Source: Cyclobacteriaceae bacterium | Lineage (GTDB): Bacteria > Bacteroidota > Bacteroidia > Cytophagales > Cyclobacteriaceae | Length of the DNA stretch: 64,000 nucleotides | Assembly: GCA_958296015.1 (NCBI GenBank) | Contig: CATQIH010000001.1 | Location: 124,001 to 188,000 of the forward strand | Direction: 5' to 3' | Shown here: positions 48,165 to 58,122 of the stretch, in pieces | Position numbering within the stretch: position 1 is the stretch's first letter | Layout of the letters: each line of letters begins with the position of its first letter | Position numbers and translations under genes: made by a program | Notes under the pieces: generated by a model | Seen by the model: only the letters and a program-made list of their open reading frames with translations | Databases searched by the model: none | Told to the model about the DNA's origin: nothing

Positions 48165-50918
48165 ATGCGAAATGAATCGTACCCTATCACCATGCTGAAG
48201 ATAATGGCATTGCTGACTCTCGGCAGCTTGCTTTATTCCTGTAAAACCAGTCCTGGCTATACTTCTGTCAAAAGTTCGCCGCAGTACCATACCGGTTACG
48301 ATGACAGTACGCTGGCGCGCAACAACCTGCCGTTACTCATGCCATATAACAAGATCATTGACCCTGCCGGAAAAGCCATCCGCTATGGCGATCCCGCCCG
48401 GGAGAATCATACGCTGGCCTGTGCTTTTGATGCAAATAAAAAGTGGCTGGCAGTAACCGACCGTTTTGGTCTGGCGTTCATCAATCCGCATTTCAGTATA
48501 CAGCATCGTATGGCTTATGCCGAACAACCTCCATACGCCGATTTTGTCAGTAGTTTTTCCGGGCTTACCTGGTATACCCGTCATGACAGTACTTTTGTGT
48601 TTTGTGCAGGAGTAGATGTCGCTACTAATAGCTCCCTAGTGTTGCAGGTGTACTGGGATGGGGAAAAGGCTAGCATCGTTGGTTCGTTTGCTTTTCCTGC
48701 GGCGGGTACTGCGCCGCTGGCCTTACCCAATGGACTGACCATCGTGCAGCAAGATGATCAGGATTACCTGCTGGTCGTGCTCAATGGTAACAATACTTTG
48801 GCAAAAATAGACCTTGTCTCAGGCGAAAAAGTATGGGAAGTGCCCACCGGCATGGTACCTTACGGGGTGGCGGCTAATGCCCGTTATGCCTACGTGACCA
48901 ATTGGGGCGGAAAGGTGCCTGGCCCGTCTGAGCGGGAGGTAGCAGGCGTGCCCGATGCTTTTGGCAAAATTTTGATAGACCCTGCCACCGGTGCGGCGGC
49001 TTCCGGTACGGTCTCTATGCTCAACCTGGCCGACGGGCGTATGATCAAAGAAATTCCCGTAGGGCTGCATCCCAATGATATCCTGATGAACCAAAGCGGC
49101 TCGCTGGCCTTTGTGGCCAACGGCAATAGCGACAACGTTTCCGTGATTGATACCCAGACCATGACGGTGACAGACACCATCTCCGTGCGGTTGTTTGGGC
49201 AAGACCAGCCTTATTTTGGAGACACACCCAATGCCCTTTTGCTGAGCCTGGATGAACAGACCTTGTATGTAGCCAATGGGATGGACAATGCAGTGGCCGT
49301 TGTCTCGTTGGGTAAACTTGCCGGAGGTATTGCCGAAAAAAGCCAGGTTACAGGATTTATCCCCACCGAAGCTTATCCTGCCGGATTGGCACTGGGAAGC
49401 GATCACCAGTTGTACGTTGCCAACCTGGAAGCCACCGGAGCACGGGTGCCGGTGAATGACAGCAACGTGGAGGAGATCAGAAGTTTCTACGAAAAAAATC
49501 CCAGGGCTACTACCCGTGGTTTTTACAATGCGCACCATCAACTGGCCTCCCTGTCCAAAATTGCGTTGCCTGACACGCAGACGTTGGCACAATATACCGA
49601 GCAGGTAAAACAGTTGAACCTGGCGTTCCGCATTGAGCGCACCCATCTGCCACCGCGCCCGGAGATGAAACCCGTGCCGGTGCCAGAGCGCATTGGTGAG
49701 CCTTCGGTGTTTGAGCATGTGATTTATGTCATCAAAGAAAACCGTACCTACGACCAGGTGCTGGGCGACATGCCGGAAGGTGATGGCTATGCCGACCTGT
49801 GTGTTTTTGGCCAGCAGGTGACACCCAACCAGCATAAGCTCGCCCGGGAATTTCTGCTGCTGGACAACTACTACGCTTCGGGTAAGTCTTCGGCAGAAGG
49901 ACACCAGTGGACGGATGCGGCCATCACCACCGACTACGTGCAGAAAAGCGTCAGAGCATGGTTTCGCAGCTATCCGCACGTACAGGAAGATGCGATGGTG
50001 TACAGCCCCACCGGCTTTATCTGGAATAATGGGCTGGATCATGGCAAGTCGGTGCGTATCTACGGTGAGGCTTCTGTGCCGCACTGGGAAAGCGGAGAAA
50101 CCTGGAAAGAAATCTACCAGGCTTACCTTAAAGACAGCATGATCACCTTTACCAACACCACCACCATCTCCCGGGTAGCACCGATTCTTTCTCAGCAATA
50201 TCCTGCCTACGACAGCCATAATTTTCCGGATGTAGTCCGGGCGCGTACGTTTATCGAAGAACTCAAACAATACGAACAGAAACCCGGTGACCAGTGGCCG
50301 GCACTGATGATCGTGGCATTGCCCAACGACCATACGGCAGGTACCAACCCTGCATTTCCTGTGCCCCAGGCAATGGTGGCAGATAATGACCTGGCACTCG
50401 GGCAGATCGTAGAAGCTGTCAGCCGAAGCAGGTTCTGGAAAAACACGGTCATCCTGGTGACCGAAGACGATTCGCAGGCCGGTTGGGACCATGTGTCGGC
50501 CTACCGCACTACAGGGTTTGTTATCAGTCCGTATTCCCGCTTGGGCAGCACGGTGCATACTAACTACAACCAGACCAGTATGGTGCGTACCATTGAGCAG
50601 ATACTAGGCTTGCCGCCCATGAACATGATGGATGCCAGTGCCCTGCCGATGTTCGACTGCTTCCGGGCGCAGCCTGACCTAAAACCGTATGCTACGGAGC
50701 AAAACCAGGTACCGTTGGACGAGATGAACCCCTCGCTAGGCCAGTTGCAGGGCAAAGCTCGGCATTTTGCCAAAAAATCTATGGAGCCGCAGTTTACCCA
50801 TATCGACGGTGGCAGCGACGACCTGCTCAATCGCATTCTATGGTTTGCTACCCAAGGTGATCAGCCTTACCCGGTGCATTTTACCGATCCTGATGCAGAT
50901 GATGATGACGATGAATAA
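48165..50918 (+). CDS. YVTN beta-propeller / phosphoesterase-family protein
   Basis: 'HVIYVIKENRTYDQVLGDMPEGDGYADLCVFGQQVTPNQHKLAREFLLLDNYYASGKSSAEGHQW', 'ILVTEDDSQAGWDHVSAYRT'. Confidence 0.92.
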   Translation: MRNESYPITMLKIMALLTLGSLLYSCKTSPGYTSVKSSPQYHTGYDDSTLARNNLPLLMPYNKIIDPAGKAIRYGDPARENHTLACAFDANKKWLAVTDRFGLAFINPHFSIQHRMAYAEQPPYADFVSSFSGLTWYTRHDSTFVFCAGVDVATNSSLVLQVYWDGEKASIVGSFAFPAAGTAPLALPNGLTIVQQDDQDYLLVVLNGNNTLAKIDLVSGEKVWEVPTGMVPYGVAANARYAYVTNWGGKVPGPSEREVAGVPDAFGKILIDPATGAAASGTVSMLNLADGRMIKEIPVGLHPNDILMNQSGSLAFVANGNSDNVSVIDTQTMTVTDTISVRLFGQDQPYFGDTPNALLLSLDEQTLYVANGMDNAVAVVSLGKLAGGIAEKSQVTGFIPTEAYPAGLALGSDHQLYVANLEATGARVPVNDSNVEEIRSFYEKNPRATTRGFYNAHHQLASLSKIALPDTQTLAQYTEQVKQLNLAFRIERTHLPPRPEMKPVPVPERIGEPSVFEHVIYVIKENRTYDQVLGDMPEGDGYADLCVFGQQVTPNQHKLAREFLLLDNYYASGKSSAEGHQWTDAAITTDYVQKSVRAWFRSYPHVQEDAMVYSPTGFIWNNGLDHGKSVRIYGEASVPHWESGETWKEIYQAYLKDSMITFTNTTTISRVAPILSQQYPAYDSHNFPDVVRARTFIEELKQYEQKPGDQWPALMIVALPNDHTAGTNPAFPVPQAMVADNDLALGQIVEAVSRSRFWKNTVILVTEDDSQAGWDHVSAYRTTGFVISPYSRLGSTVHTNYNQTSMVRTIEQILGLPPMNMMDASALPMFDCFRAQPDLKPYATEQNQVPLDEMNPSLGQLQGKARHFAKKSMEPQFTHIDGGSDDLLNRILWFATQGDQPYPVHFTDPDADDDDDE

Positions 50919-51104
50919 GCGTGGCCCGATAGGGTAGAATATGCATCATGGCTTTTGAACATACCCGGGTACACTGAAAAACATTAAATTTTTGAATACT
51001 TTCTTTATATGGAAAAAAGGTACATCTTATAAGCACGATCATATTGGACAAACTTCTCTGAAAACTTATATATGTTACACGATCATTCAGAAATAATGAA
51101 AAAC

Positions 51105-51923
51105 CTTCTACTAAGCATACTATTTACCGCATTAGCTTTTGTTGCCCGTGCCCAGGAAACCGAATATGCCACCCAGCAAAATATTCATTATTACAACGAT
51201 TCGATCAATGAATCAAATGATTACATCAAGGAGCGGTGTGTGCTGGATATTTATTATCCGAAAAACGTGAAGGGCTACGCTACGATTGTCTGGTTTCATG
51301 GAGGTGGGCTGACTGGTGGAAGCAAAGAAATTCCTGAAGCACTGAAGGAAGAAGGCGTGTGCGTGGTAGGTGTGAACTATCGCTTGAACCCGAAAGTAAA
51401 AGCACCCAAATACATTGAAGATGCGGCTGCGGCGGTGAGTTGGGTGTTTCATCATATCAATAGCTTTGGCGGCGACTCTTCTCTGATCTTCGTCTCCGGT
51501 CACTCGGCGGGAGGCTATCTGGCCAGCATGGTGGGTTTGGATACATCATGGCTCAACCAACACGATATTGATGCGAACAGCATTGCCGGGTTGATCCCTT
51601 TTAGTGGTCATGCCATCACACACTTTACCGTGCGGGAAGAAAGGGGTATTCCGGGAACGCAACCCATTATTGACAGTCTGGCACCGCTCTATCATGTTCG
51701 TGCGGATGCTCCCCCTTTATTGCTCATCACCGGCGACAGAGAAATGGAGTTGTTGGGAAGATATGAGGAAAATGCTTACCTGATGCGGATGATGAAAGTA
51801 GCCGGACATAAACATACGGTACTCTATGAAATGGATGGATACGGGCACAACATGACCGAACCAGCCTTTCCATTGTTGCTCAACGAGGTTCATCGCATCA
51901 GCGAAGAAAAGAAGGGTAAATAA
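51105..51923 (+). CDS. Alpha/beta hydrolase (esterase/lipase-like), secreted
   Basis: 'YATIVWFHGGGLTGGSKEIP', 'IFVSGHSAGGYLASMVGLD'; ORF from 51072, likely start near MKNLLLSILF. Confidence 0.88.
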   Translation, partial: LLLSILFTALAFVARAQETEYATQQNIHYYNDSINESNDYIKERCVLDIYYPKNVKGYATIVWFHGGGLTGGSKEIPEALKEEGVCVVGVNYRLNPKVKAPKYIEDAAAAVSWVFHHINSFGGDSSLIFVSGHSAGGYLASMVGLDTSWLNQHDIDANSIAGLIPFSGHAITHFTVREERGIPGTQPIIDSLAPLYHVRADAPPLLLITGDREMELLGRYEENAYLMRMMKVAGHKHTVLYEMDGYGHNMTEPAFPLLLNEVHRISEEKKGK

Positions 51924-52838
51924 TTACCGGAAGGAATCCCTAAACTCACTGGGTGAAATATTCGTCTTGTTTTTAAACAACTTACTGAATGACTGCGAAT
52001 ATTCAAACCCCAACTGATACGCAATTTCACTGATAGAAAGCGAGGTAGTAGACAACTGTTCTTTGGCCTTTTCAATGAGTTTGCTATGAATGTGCTGCTG
52101 CGTGGTCTGTCCGGTCAGGGTGCGCAGCATATCACTCAGGTAGTTGGGCGACATATGAAGCTGGTCAGCTACATCATGCACGGTGGGCACGCCGGTTTGC
52201 GGCATATCCATGTCGAACAATGTTTTCAACAGCGACTCTACATCGGCCAGAAGTCCACGACTAGCCTGGTGACGGGTGATGAACTGGCGGTTGTAGAACC
52301 GGTTGGCATAATTTAGCAGCAATTCCAGGTGGGAAATCATCACATCCTGGCTATAGACATCAGCAGCTGACTGATATTCACCGGCAATGTGCTGCATGAT
52401 TCCTTCAATCATTTTCTCCTCTTTTTCAGAAAGGTGCAGTGCCTCATAAGCTTCGTAGGAGAAAAAGCCATAGTCGTTGACATTTTTTGCCAGAGAATAA
52501 TTTCGGATAAAATCAGGATGAAACAACAACAAAGAACCATGATGTACGCCGGCTTCATTTGCCTCAAAAACCACCTGCCGGGGCGCAATAAACGTCATGA
52601 TACCTTCATCAAAATCATAATAATGCTGACCGTATTTGAGTTTTCCATGATAGTCTTTCTTGATGCAGACCATATAAAAATTCAGCACGAATGAGGTGGA
52701 ATGCCTCGCAGGTTGGTTTTTTATGTCTGCATAATCAATCACGCTGATCAATGGATGCTTGGGTTTGGGCAATCCCATCTGCTGATGAATTTCAGAGATG
52801 GAATTGATAACATACGGACTATGGTTGCCTTTTTTCAT
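51924..52838 (-). CDS. AraC-family transcriptional regulator
   Basis: C-terminal 'SLSISEIAYQLGFEYSQSFSKLFKNKTNISPSEFR'. Confidence 0.94.
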   Translation of the reverse strand: MKKGNHSPYVINSISEIHQQMGLPKPKHPLISVIDYADIKNQPARHSTSFVLNFYMVCIKKDYHGKLKYGQHYYDFDEGIMTFIAPRQVVFEANEAGVHHGSLLLFHPDFIRNYSLAKNVNDYGFFSYEAYEALHLSEKEEKMIEGIMQHIAGEYQSAADVYSQDVMISHLELLLNYANRFYNRQFITRHQASRGLLADVESLLKTLFDMDMPQTGVPTVHDVADQLHMSPNYLSDMLRTLTGQTTQQHIHSKLIEKAKEQLSTTSLSISEIAYQLGFEYSQSFSKLFKNKTNISPSEFRDSFR

Positions 52839-53851
52839 TAACTGTTGTTGATATGCGTCATACTGGCCTCATCATACCGCGCACCGGTGGAGTTGCCCAA
52901 CGGCACAATGGATGCTAACTGGTCCATCTCTGCCTGACTAAGATTTATACTCGTGGCCGCAATGTTTTGTTCAACATATTTTACGTGCTTCGTCCCCGGA
53001 ATAGGCAAATACCCTTTGGCAATGACCCAGGCTATGGCCAGTTGCGAGGGAGTAATGTCTTTTTCACCGGCCATCTTTTGAATGGCTTGTACCAGTTCCA
53101 GATTTTTGTAAAACTGCTCACCCTGGTAACGCGGTATTTGCCTTCTGAAGTCATCTTCTGCAAAATCATCCGGACTGGTAATGTCACCCGTTAGGAAGCC
53201 CCTTCCCAGAGGGGAATAAGCTACAAACCCGATACCCAGTTCATCCAGGGTTTTCAAAATATCCGCCTCTTCAACGGTTCTCTCGAACAAGGAATATTCG
53301 GTTTGTACCGCCGTCAAAGGATGCACCTTATGGGCTTTTTTGATGGTTTCCGACGAAACTTCCGATAGCCCGATATACCTAACCTTTCCTTCTTTGACAA
53401 GTGCTGCCATCGCTTCAACCGTCTCTTCAACAGGTGTGTTGGGGTCCAGTCGGTGCAAATAGTACAGGTCAATATGATCGGTGTTCAGGTTTTTGAGGGA
53501 ACGTTCTAGGGCTTTTTTCACATAGGCCGGTTTGCCGTTGAAGTTCCAGGTAAGATGCTCGCTATCGTCTATTTCATACCCAAACTTACTGGCGATGATA
53601 TATTTGTCCCGGTTTCCCCGGATGGCTTTGGCAATAAGGCGTTCATTGAGCAACGGACCGTAAAGATCGGCAGTATCCAGCAGGTTGCCACCCAACTCCA
53701 ATGAACGGTGGATCGTAGCAATGGCTTCCTTTTCATCTGCGCTTCCGTAAACATCGGCTCCGGCGATCTGGGTCATCCCCATGCAGCCTAATCCTACTTT
53801 GGGCACTGCTAACCCCTGGCTTCCTAATGTCATTTTTTCAATCGTTTTCAT
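52838..53851 (-). CDS. Aldo/keto reductase
   Basis: 'LGLGCMGMTQ'-like GLGCMGMTQIAGADVYGSADEKEAIATIHRSLELGGNLLDTADLYG, 'IPGTKHVKYVEQNI'. Confidence 0.95.
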   Translation of the reverse strand: MKTIEKMTLGSQGLAVPKVGLGCMGMTQIAGADVYGSADEKEAIATIHRSLELGGNLLDTADLYGPLLNERLIAKAIRGNRDKYIIASKFGYEIDDSEHLTWNFNGKPAYVKKALERSLKNLNTDHIDLYYLHRLDPNTPVEETVEAMAALVKEGKVRYIGLSEVSSETIKKAHKVHPLTAVQTEYSLFERTVEEADILKTLDELGIGFVAYSPLGRGFLTGDITSPDDFAEDDFRRQIPRYQGEQFYKNLELVQAIQKMAGEKDITPSQLAIAWVIAKGYLPIPGTKHVKYVEQNIAATSINLSQAEMDQLASIVPLGNSTGARYDEASMTHINNS

Positions 53852-54004
53852 AGCTTCATATTTATGATGTGTACTAACGCAAAAGTCGGGAAAATATCAA
53901 TGAAGCCCGTATCCGAATCCCGGTATGATGTATCCAAAAAACAGAAGTTGATATGTTACTGCATACAAATACCTGGCGTTTGGTGTGTATGTGAATCAAT
54001 AATG

Positions 54005-54850
54005 TTAAAAATCAGTCAATGATAGTTCTTCACTCATTGACCATAATTTTTCACCCGCTTTCCGGTCAAATTTCTCATGAAAAGGTATGATATTTCTGTT
54101 GTGATTAAAGAACCTTCCCGATACATTCTGAACTTCTTCTGAAGTGGAAAGATAGGTGGATACGCCACAGACATCTTTTTCAAATGGTTTGTAAAAGACA
54201 GCCAACAGTTTCATGTACCAGGGTGAATGGGCTGTGAGGTTAGATTTTATTACACCAGGATTGAATGCGTTAGCAGTAACCTTCTCACCTTTCAGTCTTT
54301 TTGCCAACTCAAATGTAAAAATTTGCCTTGCATACATCGCATTGGCGGTGGCCATCATTCCATTGAATTGGTTGAGATGCTGTAAGTCATCAAAATTCAC
54401 TTTTGCATTTTTCAGGAAGCTCGGATTGCCGGTTACTGTAATGATCCTCGATGGTCCACTGGCTTTTAGCATATCCAGTAATTGATTGGTCAGTACAAAG
54501 TGACTCATATAATTAACCGCAAAACTTCTTTCTATCCCTTCGCTTGTGATCTGTTTTTGGTTGAAAATAGCACCAGCACAATTGGCTAAAACGTGTAGAT
54601 TGTCATATTTCCTTTTGAATTCATCAGCTAAATTTCGGATAGAAGATTGCAGAGACAAGTCAGCCGTCAGGTACGTTCCTTGGTCATTTCCTGTTCGGTG
54701 AGCAATCTCTTTTAAAGCTTGCTGGCTTTGTGCTGCATTGCGGTTGACAATAACAACTTTGGCTCCTTTCTGTGCCAATCCAATGGCCGTGGCTTTACCT
54801 ACACCGGATGAGCCGCCTGTGATTAGAAAAACCTTGTCTGTTTGATTCAT
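54005..54850 (-). CDS. SDR-family oxidoreductase
   Basis: 'KVFLITGGSSGVGKATAIGLAQKGAKVVIVNRN', 'FAVNYMSHFVLTNQLL'. Confidence 0.93.
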   Translation of the reverse strand: MNQTDKVFLITGGSSGVGKATAIGLAQKGAKVVIVNRNAAQSQQALKEIAHRTGNDQGTYLTADLSLQSSIRNLADEFKRKYDNLHVLANCAGAIFNQKQITSEGIERSFAVNYMSHFVLTNQLLDMLKASGPSRIITVTGNPSFLKNAKVNFDDLQHLNQFNGMMATANAMYARQIFTFELAKRLKGEKVTANAFNPGVIKSNLTAHSPWYMKLLAVFYKPFEKDVCGVSTYLSTSEEVQNVSGRFFNHNRNIIPFHEKFDRKAGEKLWSMSEELSLTDF

Positions 54851-54952
54851 TTTTTACTTTTTTAGGAATTCAAAATTCAGCATAATTAAGAAAGTTCTTT
54901 TAATCAAATCTATCTTTGTTCAAACTAAATCTAACTTTTACGTTATCTCAGA

Positions 54953-55453
54953 TCAAAGTCCTTTCTCATTACAGTTAGCGACCGATGCAGCGAAAGGTCC
55001 AGACTTATTGGTTGCATGGATCTTTTGTCGTTCAAAATAGTCTAAAATTCTTGTAGGTAAATATCTTGCAGTTTTGAATGTTTGGTCCTTGAACATTCCT
55101 TTGGTTACGGGAAACAGTTTTTCGTCGCCAAAGTCCAAAAAAAGGATTTCGTTTTGACTCAGCACGGTTTTGGAATTATACATCTGTTGTCCATCTTTCA
55201 ATGTGTCTTGCTTTGCAAACTCGTTAGCATTGCCCCAAATTTGTCCGTTACTTTGATAATTAGTTTGCTGCCAAGGATAAAAATTGTGTCCCAGCTCGCT
55301 TAGTTTTTCGGTAAAGCCTGAAGTCAAATATTGGCACTCGATTGGTTTTACTTGCTTTTTCCAAGAACTGGCCAAATAGTCATTTTGTGCAATTCCTTGA
55401 AAACTGGCAAGAATAAAAATAATGAATAATATAAGTTTTAATAGTTTGTCCAT
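54953..55453 (-). CDS. Hypothetical exported protein, possibly 3'-truncated
   Basis: 166 aa with signal peptide MDKLLKLILFIIFILASFQGIAQ; adjacent to gene remnants. Confidence 0.5.
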   Translation of the reverse strand: MDKLLKLILFIIFILASFQGIAQNDYLASSWKKQVKPIECQYLTSGFTEKLSELGHNFYPWQQTNYQSNGQIWGNANEFAKQDTLKDGQQMYNSKTVLSQNEILFLDFGDEKLFPVTKGMFKDQTFKTARYLPTRILDYFERQKIHATNKSGPFAASVANCNEKGL

Positions 55454-55499
55454 TGTTTAGAAAGTGTTTGTTTCAAATAGCAGCTAATAGTCTGGTATA

Positions 55500-55885
55500 A
55501 GAATAGTAACGGATTTTGAAATACTAACTTTATAGTAGCCAGTTCCAAGTTTTCACCTTCTTGTCGGATGAAATCCCAAGCTGCTTTCTCTGCCAATCCT
55601 TTTGATTTTTTCATAAGCAGATAGACCCTTTTGATTCGAGTCTGTCCAATCAGTTTCTGTGGTTACGGTGTTCGACTGTAAATTGCTGAATCCGACTGCA
55701 CCAAAGCTGGAAGCCATTACCACTCGCTTCACGCCTGCCTCTTTAGCGGCTTTTAGTACACGGAGTGTGCCCTCAATAGCTGTTTTTATCATTTCATTTT
55801 CCAACATCTTAGCACCAGCGTGCGTGGGTGAGGCAATATGTAAAACATGGTTGCAACCTTGCAAAGCTTCCTTCCAATTTTAAAA
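55500..55885 (-). pseudogene. NAD-dependent epimerase/dihydroflavonol-reductase-like remnant
   Basis: EALQGCNHVLHIASPTHAGAKM...GVKRVVMASSFGAVGF...SAYEK, then frameshift to KSKGLAEKAAWDFIRQEGENLELATIK; Rossmann N-terminus missing. Confidence 0.8.
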
Positions 55886-56255
55886 TTTTATGTGGCAAAG
55901 TTCCACTTAAAATTTTCATTTTGCTATCGCGAAAAGCCCAAATTTATTGTCTTGAAAAGTCCATTTAGATTGTCGGAGTAGATAGTTTCTTTACTTATCA
56001 CATGGGTAAATAACGCTGATAAGGCTAAACTGAATGTAGAAAAATCAGCATAGACGCTCTAGATATGTTAAACCGATGAATCGGTATGTCTGTAAGGCCG
56101 ATGTAATAAAATTGTTGTCCTACACAAAAGAGCCAATGGTGGTTCCATAAAGAAAATGCCCGCCGCTTCTAAAGCCAAGCCAACATGAAAGATCAAGCTA
56201 AAATATATGTAATTAAAGTTATGATAAGCGACACATTTTCGACTAATTGATTTTC

Positions 56256-56362
56256 TACAATACGGTACATCGCCTGAAAGTGGGCCGTGCTGGGCACCCC
56301 CTGCCAACGTGCGGTTCCCCGCCGGGACGCGGACTCACAAACCGGAAATATACCCTGGTATA
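56256..56362 (-). mobile_element. MITE-like element copy F, diverged subfamily (~107 bp)
   Basis: Ends TACAATACGGTACAT / ATATACCCTGGTATA; shares GTCCGCGTCCCGGCGGGGAACCGCAC with copy E; degenerate 9-bp flanks TTGATTTTC / TTAGTTTTC (7/9). Confidence 0.75.
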
Positions 56363-56408
56363 TTAGTTTTCATAACCCTAAAAAACGTGTACTACATCAT
56401 CAAGGTAA

Positions 56409-56795
56409 TTTAAATCCGACTTCAAAACTTAACAGGTGATACTTTTGCCGCTGATATTGGCTTAAATCTCCCCGTAGCTTATTGGTTAAGCTGTATTCTA
56501 TACTACGGTACAGTTTCGGTTTGTGGAGACACAAACCGAGGCGCGAAGGCCGTGGGCTGTGTCCTCACAGCCCACTTTAAGCCAAATGTACCGTAGTATA
56601 GCTGTATTCATAGCGGCAACTCAGCAAAAGCCTCTCTAGTTTTAAAGACAGTTCGACAGGCAAAACCGGTACCATGCGTTTGTAGTGGTGGTTGAGCACA
56701 ATCAGAGGATACATAGCAGCCGGGCCAAACCCGAAGCCACCTATGAGAACTTTGGGATTGGTTGTTTTGTCGTAGTCCGGTAAGAAAAGCTTCAC
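56409..56795 (-). pseudogene. 3' remnant of an ORF interrupted by MITE copy D
   Basis: Removing the MITE and one TSD joins ...LKLERLLLSCRYEYS to LTNKLRGDLSQYQRQKYHLLSFEVGFKLP* in frame. Confidence 0.65.
56499..56600 (+). mobile_element. MITE-like element copy D (102 bp)
   Basis: Identical to copy A; perfect 9-bp TSD GCTGTATTC (56490-56498 / 56601-56609). Confidence 0.95.
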
Positions 56796-58009
56796 TCGGG
56801 CATATGATCAAAATAGTCTTTGTCTATTTGTTTTCGCACATAAAACTGTGTGGTTTCAAACTGCTGATGACGCAGCTGCCGCTGCACGTACACCGGGTCT
56901 ACACCCTCTGAGAGTAGCAGTTGTGCTGCCGTATGACGCAGACTGTGGGCTGATACTCTCTGGTGCTTCAATCCGGCCATCGTCAAATACTTGTCTACGT
57001 GGTAGCGGATCTGCCGGGTGGTGAGACCAGGGAAAAGTAGCTGCTGCTCCTTTGCCAAACGCAAATGCGCTGAGAGATAGGTGCGCAGATAGAACGCACA
57101 GGCTTCAAAGAGTTTGATGGCTTGTTTGCTGTCCTTTCCCTTCCCCAGCACCCACAACCTGCTTCTCTCCAAATCTATGTCTTTGCCTTTAAGTCGTGTA
57201 ACTTCCACTGTGCGTAAGCCGCAATGTGCCATTAAAGAGACTATCACCTGCCATTTTAGCTCACTGATCATGCCCAATAACGCTTCCCGTTCTACTCTGC
57301 TGAGTGAATCTTTATAAAAGGTCTTTTCTGTTTTAAGTCCTGAGATCAGTAGTATATTCCGTACAGCGGCCAGCTGCATCTCCGACAAGGGGGTGGAAAG
57401 CTGATCATAACGCAGCAGTATCCATTGGGCAAACTGCTTGACAGCCGAAATATATAAGTTGATGGTAAAAGGAGAATAATCTTTGTCTTTGAGGTTCTGA
57501 ATAAACTGTTCAGTGAGAGGCGCAGTGAAACTGGCTTGTGCTGCCTGCATAAACAAAAAAAAAGCATTGAGTCCTTGTACATACTTGGCTTTGCTCTCTT
57601 TGCCTCTTAACGTGGTATTTTCTGCAATAAACTGCAAAATCAACTCATGAGCAGCCGGTGGTACATGGCTTTTTGGCGGGTCTGGCCTGACTGATGTGAT
57701 GCTATGCGCTTTGGCAAAGCGTAGAAACTTTCTTACCGGAGAAACCATACTGGCAGGTTTACCTGCTGTGTGTGCGGCACAACTGATATCATCTACGAAG
57801 TAGTTTTCCTGAATACAATACAGCAGATATTTGCGCACAAGGTAGCGGTAATTATTTTTCTTCTTCAGCTCTCTTTCAAAATAAGTCAATAGCTGGCTTA
57901 CTGTATAGGCTGAGGGATGGTCGGGCAATGAAGAAGATAGTATTAATTGATCGGGCATCGGATTTTCGGAAACAAAGTGAATGAAGGCTGGAGCATTTCT
58001 ATCGCTCAA
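56792..58009 (-). CDS. Tyrosine recombinase / phage-type integrase
   Basis: 'HCGLRTVEVTRLKGKDIDLERSRLWVLGKGKDSKQAIKL', 'HSLRHTAAQLLLSEGVDPVYVQRQLRHQQFETTQFYV' (R...HxLRH...H...Y). M at ~57952 is an alternative start. Confidence 0.92.
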   Translation of the reverse strand: MSDRNAPAFIHFVSENPMPDQLILSSSLPDHPSAYTVSQLLTYFERELKKKNNYRYLVRKYLLYCIQENYFVDDISCAAHTAGKPASMVSPVRKFLRFAKAHSITSVRPDPPKSHVPPAAHELILQFIAENTTLRGKESKAKYVQGLNAFFLFMQAAQASFTAPLTEQFIQNLKDKDYSPFTINLYISAVKQFAQWILLRYDQLSTPLSEMQLAAVRNILLISGLKTEKTFYKDSLSRVEREALLGMISELKWQVIVSLMAHCGLRTVEVTRLKGKDIDLERSRLWVLGKGKDSKQAIKLFEACAFYLRTYLSAHLRLAKEQQLLFPGLTTRQIRYHVDKYLTMAGLKHQRVSAHSLRHTAAQLLLSEGVDPVYVQRQLRHQQFETTQFYVRKQIDKDYFDHMPE

Positions 58010-58031
58010 AGGTAAGGAAAAGAAATAAATT

Positions 58032-58073
58032 TTTCAATACGTCGGAAATGTTGATTTCCGACTTTTATTGAAA
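58032..58073. repeat. Nested palindrome TTTCAATA-GTCGGAAAT-gttg-ATTTCCGAC-TATTGAAA
   Basis: 8 bp plus 9 bp inverted arms read directly; 23 bp upstream of the recombinase ORF. Confidence 0.7.
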
Positions 58074-58122
58074 ACGGTTTTTTGATTTTATTTCGTGATT
58101 AAAGTATTTCAATAAAAAACTA

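Noticed and set aside
48819-50558. 579-aa minus-strand ORF
   Set aside because: Lies entirely antisense to the well-supported phosphoesterase 48165-50918; composition looks like a shadow ORF.
8612-56600. Repeated 102-bp units considered as CRISPR repeats or tRNA-like genes
   Set aside because: Copies are dispersed, not regularly spaced, and carry TIRs and TSDs; the cloverleaf-like fold lacks T-loop (GTTCRA) and other tRNA consensus features.
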